Assembly: GCA_934636865.1 (NCBI GenBank)
Contig: CAKUBI010000006.1
Location: 13,561-77,560, forward strand
Direction: 5' to 3'
DNA: 64,000 nucleotides
Source: an uncultured Oscillospiraceae bacterium
GTDB taxonomy: Bacteria > Bacillota > Clostridia > Oscillospirales > Oscillospiraceae
Made by a program: the position numbers and the translations under genes. The notes under the pieces were generated by a model. The model had not been told where the DNA came from. It ran no database searches and saw nothing but the letters and a program-made list of their open reading frames with translations. Positions 51,536-61,400 of this stretch are shown one piece after another (positions within the stretch are counted from its first letter, which is position 1; the number at the start of each line of letters is the position of its first letter).

Positions 51536-52243
51536 TCAGTCCAAAATTCTCCCGTCCGTGGAGATCGTCACGACCTGCCAGGGAATAAATTTTCCGCTTT
51601 TCTGCAATGCTGTTTTTGCCGCGTGCTCAAGCCCGCCGCAGCAGGGAACCTCCATGCGCACAACGGTCACGCTCTGAATGTCGTTGCTTGCAATGATCTC
51701 GGTGAGCTTTTCGCTGTAGTCCACGCTGTCGAGCTTCGGGCAGCCGACGAGCGTGATGCGGCCCTTGATGAATTCCTCGTGGAAGGCCGCGTAGGCGTAC
51801 GCCGTGCAGTCGGCGGCGATGAGCAGCTTCGCGCCATCAAAGTACGGCGCGTTGACCGGCACGAGCTTGATCTGCACCGGCCACTGGGAGAGCCGGCTCT
51901 CCTGCGCGGCGGGCGCGGACGGCTCACGCGTTTCCCGGTGGGCGAAGGTCTTGAGCTGCATGCCGGGGCAGCCGTGGTGCAGCACTGCGCCCTCCTTTCG
52001 CATCTTTTTCTGCTTGTTGGCGAGCACCGCCTGCTCGTCGTAGGCCGCGGCCTCGCGCTCCACAAAGGAGATCGCGCCGGTGGGGCAGGCGGGCAGGCAG
52101 TCGCCCAGACCGTCGCAGTAGTCGTCGCGCATCAGCTGCGCCTTGCCGTTTACCATGGCGATGGCGCCTTCGTGGCACGCCGCGGCGCAGGCGCCGCAGC
52201 CGTTGCATTTATCCTGATCGATCTCGATGATCCTTCTTTTCAT
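51536..52243 (-). CDS. Dicluster 4Fe-4S ferredoxin-type protein
   Basis: A 235-residue iron-sulfur protein. Near the N-terminus CNGCGACAAAC and CDGLGDCLPACPTG supply cysteines for two [4Fe-4S] clusters. The rest is a Cys-containing domain (LLIAADCTAYAYAAFHEEF; LVGCPKLD; EVPCCGGLEHAA) that may hold a further cluster or metal. AGGAGG lies before the ATG at 52243; an in-frame extension upstream is unlikely. It is divergent from a Crp/Fnr-family regulator, which probably controls it; an electron-transfer role in redox or nitrosative response is inferred. Confidence 0.88.
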   Translation of the reverse strand: MKRRIIEIDQDKCNGCGACAAACHEGAIAMVNGKAQLMRDDYCDGLGDCLPACPTGAISFVEREAAAYDEQAVLANKQKKMRKEGAVLHHGCPGMQLKTFAHRETREPSAPAAQESRLSQWPVQIKLVPVNAPYFDGAKLLIAADCTAYAYAAFHEEFIKGRITLVGCPKLDSVDYSEKLTEIIASNDIQSVTVVRMEVPCCGGLEHAAKTALQKSGKFIPWQVVTISTDGRILD

Positions 52244-52255
52244 AACCAAGCCTCC

Positions 52256-52313
52256 TTGCTTTGTTGAGGAGATCATAATATAATCAGATCAACAAGTCGG
52301 TTGAATTTTCAAC
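52256..52313. promoter_or_regulatory. Divergent promoter region with TCAAC/GTTGA half-sites
   Basis: Plus strand: TTGCTT (52256-52261), 17 bases, perfect TATAAT (52279-52284) for the regulator gene. Around and after the expected start are half-sites TCAAC (52289-52293), GTTGA (52300-52304) and TCAAC (52309-52313), with another GTTGA at 52263. They resemble Crp/Fnr half-sites, though the spacing differs from the classical FNR box. Confidence 0.5.
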
Positions 52314-52327
52314 GAAAGAAGAGCTTT

Positions 52328-52990
52328 ATGAAAGATTTTTTGCCTGTGCTCCGTTCCGCGCCGCTGTTTTCCGGCGTTTCCGAAGAAGAACTCACCGCGA
52401 TACTCGCCTGTCTGGGGGCGGAGGTGGAGCACTTTCCCAAGGATGACTTCCTGCTGCGCGCCGGGGACACGGCGGAGTCGATCGGCCTTGTGCTGGCGGG
52501 GAGCGTCCTTGTCATTCAGGAGGATATTTGGGGCAACCGCAACATCCTCTCCAAGACGGGGCCGGGGCAGACCTTTGCTGCGGCCTACGCCTGTGCGCCA
52601 GGCTCGCTTCTCAATGTGAGCGTGGCGGCGGAAACGCCAGCCGCCGCAATGTTTCTGAATGTCAGGCGCGTTCTGACCGTGTGCCCCTCCGCCTGCGTGC
52701 ACCATAGCCGCATCATCCGTAATCTTCTCGGCGAGCTTGCCGAAAAGAACCTACGCTTTGGCGAAAAGCTGACACACATGGGGCAGCGCAGCACGCGGGC
52801 AAAGCTCATGTCCTATTTTTCCGCCGAGGCGCAGCGGCTGGGAAAATACGAATTCGACATTCCCTTTTCAAGGCAGCAGCTGGCGGATTACCTCGCCGTC
52901 GAGCGCAGCGGACTGTCGCTCGAGCTGGGGAAGATGAAACGGGAGGGCCTGCTCGACTTTCATAAAAGTCATTTTGTCTTGAAGGTGTAG
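52328..52990 (+). CDS. Crp/Fnr-family transcriptional regulator
   Basis: A 220-residue regulator. Residues ~15-120 form a cyclic-nucleotide-type beta barrel (GLVLAGSVLVIQEDIWGNRN); the C-terminal winged helix has FSRQQLADYLAVERSGLSLE as recognition region. No cluster of N-terminal cysteines like that of FNR is present, so the ligand is unknown. The ATG at 52328 is the family start; the ribosome site is weak. It faces the ferredoxin gene across a shared promoter region. Confidence 0.92.
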   Translation: MKDFLPVLRSAPLFSGVSEEELTAILACLGAEVEHFPKDDFLLRAGDTAESIGLVLAGSVLVIQEDIWGNRNILSKTGPGQTFAAAYACAPGSLLNVSVAAETPAAAMFLNVRRVLTVCPSACVHHSRIIRNLLGELAEKNLRFGEKLTHMGQRSTRAKLMSYFSAEAQRLGKYEFDIPFSRQQLADYLAVERSGLSLELGKMKREGLLDFHKSHFVLKV

Positions 52991-53167
52991 CCCGGATGCC
53001 ACATGGCGCTCCGGAAACGGGGCGGGGGGGAGCTTTAACGACCGGCCCTTTTTGCCGCCTCCCGTGTCCACGGGATTGGGGTAGCTTCTGTGTATTTTTC
53101 AATAGCATTGCCCGCTTAGCTGCGGTATAATGATATCGTGATTGAACGGGCACAGGAGGGGAGACCA

Positions 53168-53803
53168 ATGTACTTTGCCTACGGAGAGACCGAGCTTTCC
53201 TATCTGCGGCAAAAGGATAAGAGACTCGGTGAAGTCATTGACCGCATCGGTCATATCGACCGCGCGGTGGATCCTGATTTATTTTCATCCGTCGTTCACC
53301 ATATCATCGGACAGCAGATCTCGACCAAGGCGCAGGAAACGATCTGGCGCCGGTGCCGGGACGCGCTGGGCGCGGTGAACGCCGGGACCATTCGGGCGGC
53401 AGGCGTTCCCGGGCTGCAATCGCTCGGCATGACCTTCCGCAAGGCGGAGTACATCACGGACTTTGCAGAAAAGGTCCATACCGGCGCGTTTGATCCGGAT
53501 GCTGTGGAGCACATGAGTGATGAAGATGCCATCCGGGCGCTCAGCAGCCTGAAAGGCATCGGCGTCTGGACGGCGGAGATGATCCTGCTGTTCTGCCTGC
53601 AGCGGCCTGATATTTTCAGCTTCGATGACCTTGCCATCCAGCGGGGACTGCGCATGGTCTATCACCACCGGAAGATCGACCGCAGGCTGTTTGAAAAATA
53701 CCGCCGCCGTTTCCACCCGTATTGCAGCGTGGCAAGCCTGTATCTCTGGGCCGTGGCCGGCGGTGCGATCCCGGAAATGAGGGACAGTAAGCCGAAGAAA
53801 TAG
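53168..53803 (+). CDS. DNA-3-methyladenine glycosylase, AlkA type
   Basis: A 211-residue HhH-GPD base-excision glycosylase that removes alkylated purines. The helix-hairpin-helix and GPD region is LKGIGVWTAEMILLFCLQRP, followed by DIFSFDDLAIQRGL with the catalytic Asp; HHIIGQQISTKAQETIWRR is the family's N-terminal motif. It lacks the N-terminal beta domain of E. coli AlkA, as in short Firmicute forms. GGAGGGGAG precedes the ATG at 53168. Confidence 0.92.
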   Translation: MYFAYGETELSYLRQKDKRLGEVIDRIGHIDRAVDPDLFSSVVHHIIGQQISTKAQETIWRRCRDALGAVNAGTIRAAGVPGLQSLGMTFRKAEYITDFAEKVHTGAFDPDAVEHMSDEDAIRALSSLKGIGVWTAEMILLFCLQRPDIFSFDDLAIQRGLRMVYHHRKIDRRLFEKYRRRFHPYCSVASLYLWAVAGGAIPEMRDSKPKK

Positions 53804-53923
53804 AGGGAAATGCGCCATGTCATTCATTCGGCGTTATGATTTCCCGCTGGGCAGTATCCCGCCTGCGGCGATCGAAGAGCCCCGCGGGCCGGGCAGGCAG
53901 GAAAAGCACGCGGCAGCTGTGGA

Positions 53924-53953
53924 TTGACAGCGGCAAAAAGCCCGTGATAGAAT
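53924..53953 (+). promoter_or_regulatory. Promoter of the ArsR-type regulator gene
   Basis: TTGACA (53924-53929), 18-base spacer, TAGAAT (53948-53953), 74 bases before the gene. The rest of the 53804-54027 gap shows no other recognisable feature. Confidence 0.65.
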
Positions 53954-54027
53954 GAAGCGCCCGCCCGCAACGGGGCGGATCCTATGGGGGGCGGCCCCGA
54001 AACAGCGGAAGGAGACGGCCGCAGGCT

Positions 54028-55167
54028 GTGCGGCCGATGAGGGAAATGAAGAATTTTGTGCTGCGGGAACCGGTGCTCCTGTACGAGACGATCGAGGCCA
54101 TGTATCAGTGCGTCAACGGAATATCGGTGGAGCGCCGGGCGGCGGAGCTGCTGCGGAAATACGGCTCGCTGCTCAGCGGCGAAGAGCGGGAGCGGATGAG
54201 CGAGATCGGGCGGCGGCTGCAGCAGGTGACCGAGCTCTGCGCGGAGCAGAGCGAGGACCCGGCGATGCAGTACTTTTTCGGCAAGTGGGAGACGGAGAGC
54301 CAGTGGCAGAACATCTGCCTTGCAAAGCTCATGGTCTACAGCTTTCTCGATATCCGCGTCACGGATTTTCAGGAGAGCCTGACGCAGACGCTGACGGCGG
54401 CGCAGCAGCGCTTTTCAAAGCCCTATGTGCTCTCCGAGATCAACAGCGGCGGCATGAGCTTCCGCACCCCGGCGGCGGGGGAGAGCGTGCCGGATCTGAT
54501 CGCGCAGCTGGAGCAGCTGGCGCTGGACGAGCAGTACTGCTGGCGCGTCTACAAGCTGCTGCAGGATTATCCCGGAGCCATGGCGGAGCTGACGGAGCTG
54601 CTGGAGCCCGCGGCACGGCGCATCGCTCCGGTGCTGGCGGAGCTCAGGCCCCTGCTGGCCCCGATTTATGACGGCTGGGAGGACTATTTTGCCGGGCACA
54701 GCATTTCAGACCTCCTGGAAAATGTCACCAATCAGACGGTGAACGAGGACGAGATGGACGTCTACGTCAACGTCAGCCTGATGGCGGTCGGAGATATTAT
54801 GTATACCTACGACACCGAGGGCGAGAAGGCCTACCGCCAGCTGTATCTGGGGGTGCTGCTGAACCGGAGCTTTCAGATGAACCGTCTGCAGGCGTCGGAG
54901 GAATCGGTCTGCGGCCTGCTGAAGGTCATCAGCGACCGGAGCAAGTTTGACATCCTGCGCCGCATCAGCTGCCGCAGCACCTATTGTCAGGAGCTCTCGC
55001 GCGAGATGGGGCTCACCACCGCCACGATCTCCCGCCACATGTCGCTGCTGCTGGACGCGGGCCTTGTCCGGGCCCGGCGGGAGGACAACCGCATCTATTA
55101 CGAGCTGGAGCGGGAGACGCTGGACCGGCTCTTTTCCGCGGCGAAAACGATCCTGCTTTCAGAGTGA
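54028..55167 (+). CDS. ArsR-type regulator with a large N-terminal helical domain
   Basis: A protein of about 379 residues. The last ~90 residues are an ArsR winged helix (ISDRSKFDILRRISCRSTYC; LSREMGLTTATISRHMSLLL). The ~280 residues before it are helical and of unknown role, perhaps a ligand-sensing domain (YETIEAMYQCVNGISVERRA at the start). Small ArsR proteins are usually ~100 residues, so this is a distinct long form, and a broken relative lies at 48811-49714. The start is uncertain: GTG 54028, ATG 54037 or ATG 54046. It precedes the SLH subtilase gene in the same direction and probably controls it. Confidence 0.85.
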   Translation: MRPMREMKNFVLREPVLLYETIEAMYQCVNGISVERRAAELLRKYGSLLSGEERERMSEIGRRLQQVTELCAEQSEDPAMQYFFGKWETESQWQNICLAKLMVYSFLDIRVTDFQESLTQTLTAAQQRFSKPYVLSEINSGGMSFRTPAAGESVPDLIAQLEQLALDEQYCWRVYKLLQDYPGAMAELTELLEPAARRIAPVLAELRPLLAPIYDGWEDYFAGHSISDLLENVTNQTVNEDEMDVYVNVSLMAVGDIMYTYDTEGEKAYRQLYLGVLLNRSFQMNRLQASEESVCGLLKVISDRSKFDILRRISCRSTYCQELSREMGLTTATISRHMSLLLDAGLVRARREDNRIYYELERETLDRLFSAAKTILLSE

Positions 55168-55229
55168 CGGCGCGCTCGGGCAGGGAAAAGCACTTTACAA
55201 GAATTTTACATGATAACGCATTAAAGCGT

Positions 55230-55266
55230 AAAACCGGGAAAACCAGTAGGTTTTCCCGGTTTTTTC
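55230..55266 (+). terminator. Terminator after the regulator gene
   Basis: AAAACCGGGAAAACC and GGTTTTCCCGGTTTT form a perfect 15-bp stem with an AGTA loop and six or more T. Confidence 0.92.
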
Positions 55267-55290
55267 TTTTTCAAGAACAAAAGCGGGCTC

Positions 55291-55359
55291 TTGACATCAG
55301 CGGAACGAGACGATATACTGCTTACATTCCTGATATAATATTACGCGCACGCGTAATAT
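55291..55359 (+). promoter_or_regulatory. Promoter and palindromic operator of the SLH subtilase gene
   Basis: TTGACA (55291-55296), 17 bases, TATACT (55314-55319). About 12 bases past the expected start lies a perfect palindrome, ATATTACGCG-CA-CGCGTAATAT (55338-55359), placed to block transcription. It is the only such site noticed in the window and the obvious candidate target of the adjacent ArsR-type regulator. Confidence 0.7.
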
Positions 55360-55408
55360 GGAGAAGCAAGGGAAAAACAAGCAGAATCACAAAAGGAGGA
55401 GAATCACC

Positions 55409-58400
55409 ATGGGGAAGAAAATGGCATCCCGTCTGCTGTCGCTGCTGTTGTCAGCGGTCATGCTGCTGGGCTGTGTTCCCGCGGCTCTGGCCGCAGATCA
55501 TTCGGGCACACAGGCGCTGTCCTTCACTCAGCTTGAGACCGGGGAAGAGCAGCAGAGCTATCTTCCGGCGTCTCAGGCGGCAGATACGGAAGAGGACGCA
55601 CAATATGCCGATACGGATACGGTCCGTGTCAGCATCGTGTTGACCGAGCCCTCCACGATGGAGGCCGGCTTTGCCGTGCAGAGCATCACGGACAGCGCCG
55701 CGGCGCAGAGCTACCGCAGCCGGATCCGGGCGCAGCAGGACGCCGTCAGCCAGCGTATTTCCACGCAGGTGCTGGGCGGCAATCAGCTGGATGTGGTCTG
55801 GAACCTGACGCTGGCGGCCAACATCATTTCCGCCAACGTGGCCTACGGCGACGTGGAGAAGATCGCCGCCGTTCCCGGCGTTGAAAAGGTGCTGCTTGAG
55901 CAGCGCTACGAGCCCTGTGTGGTGGACCGGGAGGAAGCTGTGGACCCGAACATGTCCACCTCCACGGAAATGACCGGCGCTACGGCGGCGTGGTCCGCCG
56001 GCTACACCGGCGCGGGCAGCCGCGTTGCCATCATCGATACCGGCACGGATACGGACCATCAGTCCTTCTCCGCCGCGGGATACCGTCATGCGCTGGAGGT
56101 CAACGCGCAGGCGGCGGGCGAGGATCTGGACAGCTACATTGCCGGGCTTGATCTGCTGGACACGGCGGAGATCCAGTCGAAGCTGAGCCAGCTCAACATC
56201 TACGCGACGATGCAGGGCAAGAACTACACCGCTTCCGACCTTTACATCAACGAGAAGCTGCCCTTTGCCTTCAACTACATCGATAAGAACCTTTCCGTTA
56301 CCCACGACAATGACAGCCAGAGCGAGCACGGCTCGCACGTGGCCGGTATTGCCGCGGCCAACCGCTTCATCCCGGACGGAAACGGCGGCTTTACCAACGC
56401 GCTGGAGTCCGTTAAGACGCAGGGCGTGGCGCCTGACGCCCAGATCATCACCATGAAGGTGTTCGGCGCGCGCGGCGGCGCTTACGAGTCCGACTACATG
56501 GTGGCCATCGAGGACGCGATCGTGCTGGGCTGCGACGCGGTGAACCTCTCTCTCGGCACCGGTTCCCCGGGTTGGAACCGCAACCAGAACGACACCTATC
56601 AGGAGATCCTTGAGAATCTGTCGAACAGCGGCATCGTTGCCGTCATGTCCGCCGGCAACTCCGCCAGCTGGATGGAAAACAGCGGCAGCCCCACGGGCTA
56701 CCTTTATTCCACCGACGTCAGCACCACCACGACGGGCACCCCCGGCACGTCCCGGAACTCGCTCTCCGTGGCGTCCGTTGACAACGTGGGCGGCACCGGC
56801 TACTATCTCAAGTCCGGCGAGAGCATGATCTTCTACGGCGAGACCGAGTACAAGAACGAGCCCATGACCACGCTGGCCGGTGAGAGAGAATATGTCCTCA
56901 TCGATGGCTACGGCACGGAGGAGGAGCTGGCGGCGCTGGGCGACGCGGTGAAGGGCAAGATCCTGGTCTGCTCCCGCGGCGGCATCTCCTTCTATGTGAA
57001 GGGCAACAACGGCGCAGCCGCCGGTGCCATCGCCACCATCGTTTATAACAACCAGCCCGGCTCCATCAATATGGACCTGACGGACTACACCGGAAGAGTG
57101 CCCTGCATCTCCGTCACGCAGGCGGACGGCGCGGTGCTCAAGGCCAACGCCAGGGCGGTCGATGACGGAAACGGCACCGTGCTCTATTACGAAGGCACCG
57201 TCACCGTCAGCGACGAGGTGGCCGTCACCCGTCCCGACGAGCTGCCCGCGACCTACACCATGAGCTCGTTCAGCTCCTGGGGCATTCCTGGCAGCCTTAC
57301 CATGAAGCCGGAGATCACCGCCCCCGGCGGCGGCATTTTCTCCGTCAACGGCAAGGTGCCTGGCGGTCAGGCTTACGAAAACATGTCCGGCACCTCCATG
57401 GCGGCCCCGCAGATCACCGGTATGATCGCCCTTGCGGCGGAGTACATCCGGCAGGCGGGCCTTGAGGAAAAGACGGGTCTTACGGCCCGGCAGCTGGCCC
57501 AGTCGCTGCTGATGTCCACGGCAGAGCCCCTGCTGGACGGCGACAGCGGCTCCTACTGGTCTATCTTAAAGCAGGGTACCGGCCTTGCCAACATCGGCGC
57601 GGTCCTTCAGGCGGACGCCTATGTGACCATGGACCAGGACGCCACCGCCTCCTGGGCGGACGGCAAGGTGAAGGCGGAGCTGGGCGACGATCCCCAGCGC
57701 ACGGGCAGCTACAGCTTCCACTTTGACCTGCACAACATGAAGAGTACGGATCAGCGCTATGTGCTCTCTTCGGACTTCTTCACGCAGGGCAGCTTCACGC
57801 AGGACGGCATCTCCTACATGGATACCGCTACCACCGCGCTGGCCGCCGCTGTGAGCTACACCGTGGACGGCGTTACGTATCAGCCCCGCGCGTCCCTGAT
57901 CGAGTGCGACCTCGATCAGGACGGCGACACAGACGCGCAGGATGCCCAGATCATTCTGGAATACGCGGCCGGGAACCGAAGCAGCATCGCGCCCATTGCC
58001 GATGTGAACGGCGACGGCGCGGTCACGACCTACGACGCTTACCTCCTGCTGCGGGATCTGGAGACCGGCACGATCCTTGTCAAGGCCGGGGATTCCGTCA
58101 ATGTGGAGGTCTCCATCGACCTGCCGGAGTCCGTCCGCCGGACGCTGGACGCTGCCTATCCCAACGGCGCCTATCTCGAGGGCTACGTCTTTGCCAAGCC
58201 CGTTTCCACGGATGAGGGCGTGATCGCGTCCACCCATTCCATCCCCGTGCTGGGCTTCTACGGCAGCTGGACGGACGCCAGCATGTATGACTGCATCACC
58301 TATACCGATTATCTCTACGGGGACAAGACCGCGACCTATCTGGGCTACCCCACGACCAATAACCTCATCATCAAACATCCCAAGGACAGCAACGGCTACT

Positions 58401-61400
58401 TCCAGGTCGTTAACCCCTATCTGCTGGAAAGCAGCTATCCTGAAGGGCGGGCGGCGATCCGCAGCGTGGATACGCTCTATCAGTACCGCCTGTCGCTGAT
58501 CCGCAATGCCGCGGGCATCACCGTGCGCATCACCAACCAGAATGGCGAGGAGCTGTACCTCGGCACGATCTTCGAGCAGGCGGGCAGCGCGTACTATTAC
58601 TCCAGCCGCGGCACGTGGATGGACACGGTGTCCACCTACACCATGAACCGCAAGGTGTCCGCGCTGGGCGTCAAGGAGGGGGATGAGCTGACTGTCAGCG
58701 TCATCGCCATCCCCGAGTACTACGAGACCGACGGCCCCCTGACCGAGCAGCAGGTGGAAGCGCTCATCTCCAGCGGCGCGCTGGGCGACGGCGCATACCT
58801 GAGCACCACCATGACGGTGGACAACACCGCGCCGGAGATGCTGTCGGCGGCCAAGGATCTGGAGACCGGAAACCTTATCATCAAGGCGAAGGACAACAAT
58901 TACATCGCCGCAGTGAAGGTGCTCAACAAGTCCGGCAACGAGGTCCTCGCCACCTCCGCCGCCGCCCAGACTGAAAAGGGCGGCACGGCGGAAGCGCTGC
59001 TGGATCTCAGCGGCGTGAAGATCGGTCCCACCTGTCAGGTGCTGGTGGCCGACTATGCCGGCAATGAATCCGTCTACACCGTGAACTACGGCGGTGAGCC
59101 GGAGGATTACACCGGTCAGATGTACGCCTATACCAACTCCGACTATCGCGGCGGCGGCAGCCGCTGGATGCGCCTTACTCCGGACAAGCTCTGCTACAGC
59201 AGCGAGACGAGCCTTGACGGCAGCGAGAATCTCGACTCCATGGAGCAGTCCATCACAGCCGCGGAGTATGTGGAGGGCTACGTCTACATGGCGTCTCAGG
59301 ACGGCAAGCTCTATGCCGCCCCGCAGGGCGAATGGGGCCGCTGCGCGGAAGTCGGCGCCATGACCCCTGCCGTCACCGTGAAGGACCTGGCCTATAACAC
59401 GCAGAACAAGATCCTTTACGCGCTGGACGACGCCAACAACATCTACACGGTGGACCGCGTCAGCGCCCAGCTGACGAAGGTGTTCTCCGTCACCGTGACC
59501 AACCCCAAGGTCACCTCCACCTCCGCAAGCTTTGATAAGTATAAGGTGCTGGCCAACCTGACCATTGACGACGAGGGCAGCTTCTACGCTGTGAACTTCG
59601 GCAATTACAGCAACAAGTCCTTCCTCTACCGCTGGTCTCCGGCAGATGTGACGGACGGCGCCGCGGCGCTGCTGCCCATCAACAACGATAAGAACGGCGA
59701 CAGCGGCTATTACACCAGCTACGGCTCGCTGGCATGGGATCACGACGCGGATACCCTTTACTGGGCCACCGGGACGGATGCCAAAACTCCCTTTGCCAAG
59801 AGCCAGTCCAACAAGCTGTTCTGCTTTGATCTGGACACCGGCAAGGCAAGCCTTGTGAACCCGGATTACTGCACCGGCAAGTATCCCAACATTGAGTGCA
59901 GCCAGATCTACTGCGGTGTGACCGGCCTTTATATTGTGCCCTCCGGCGGCGGCAGCGAGATGCCCGGCGCCGAAGAGGCCAGCAGCATCACTATCAGCCA
60001 CACCGACCTGAGCCTCATTACCGGCGCGGCGTTCCAGCTCAGCGCGGAGGTGTTCCCCTGGACGCTGACGGACAAGAGCGTCAGCTGGAGCAGCTCCAAC
60101 ACCGACGCCGTCACGGTGGAGAACGGCTATGTGACGGCTGTGGCCCCCGGTGAGGCGGTCGTTACCGTCACCACCGGCGCAGCGCCCAACCTCACGGCCC
60201 AGTGCACCGTCACGGTCAGCGATCTCGCGCCGGTGACGCTCAGCGGCCTTGTCTATGACGAGAGCAGTGCGACGCATTGGGCGGACTTCTCCACCGCGGC
60301 TCCCGCACAGTGGACGGCCTTTGCCGAGGGCGAGGGCAGCTATTTCGGCGGCGCCATTCTGGACGGCATGGTCTATGTTCACGACGGCGAGCGCCTTGGC
60401 CGCTTCGACCCCGATACCTATGAAATGACGGATCTCGGCGAGATCAGCGAGTCCTGGATCTGGTCCGACGCGGCTCCCGCGCAGGCGGACGAGGCCGGAA
60501 ACTTCGGCTTCCTTGCGGGCCTGTGCAACGGCGGCACCTATCTTGAGATGATCAAGCCCGAGGAGGGCACCCTCAAGTATTTCCAGCTCGCCTCGGACTA
60601 CGCCGCCGATCCCATGGCGGCCATTGCCAACATCGGCAGCGGCACCTATCAGGGCAAGTATCCCGCCCAGAACTACCTTGTGATGACGGAGTCCGGCGTG
60701 CTCTGGTCCTTCGTCCTCTACACCTCCGACAGCGGCAAGAACTACACGCTGGCCCGCAGCGAGCTGGGGCAGGTGGATCTGGACCTCGGCAACGTGTCGG
60801 ATGTCACGGGCGGCTCCTACGCCTCGATGCTCTGGGACGACGCCTCCGGCCAGCTGATCGTCGCGTCCTACTCCGGCGAGGCTGCGGCGGTGCTCTATGC
60901 CGTGGATCCCGAGCTGCTGACCGTGGCCCGTCTGGGAGATTTCGGTCAGGGCAATTGGCCGGTGGTGGCCCTTTATCAGCACACCCGGCCCACGGACCTC
61001 ACCGTCCGCCTGAAGCCCTCCTTCGTCAGCGTCTATGTCAACGATACCGCGGCGCTCGACGGCCGGGTCCTGCCCACCAGCTTTGATCCTACCCTGGTCT
61101 GGACCAGCCAGGATGAAAGCATTGCCACAGTGGACCAGAACGGCGTGGTCACCGGCCTTCGCGAGGGCACCACGGTGATCACCGCCACCTCTGCGGCCAC
61201 CGATGCAAGCGGCGCGGCGGCCAGCGCCCAGACTACCGTGGCGGTCAAGCCCCTGCGCCAGCTGGATGCCACCGTAAAGGCGCAGATCACTGATGCCAGC
61301 GGCAGCCACTGGGTGAGCATTTCCACAGCGGATGCGGCCAACCCCACCGTTCTGGCGGACGCCTCGGTGCAGATCACCGGCGGCGGCTACCACGACGGAA

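Noticed and set aside
57566..61393. A 1275-codon open reading antisense to the SLH protease
   Set aside because: It is a by-product of GC-rich codon use in the real gene: Val/Ala/Gly/Arg/His-rich composition, no ribosome site and no domain. The plus-strand gene has clear motifs throughout.
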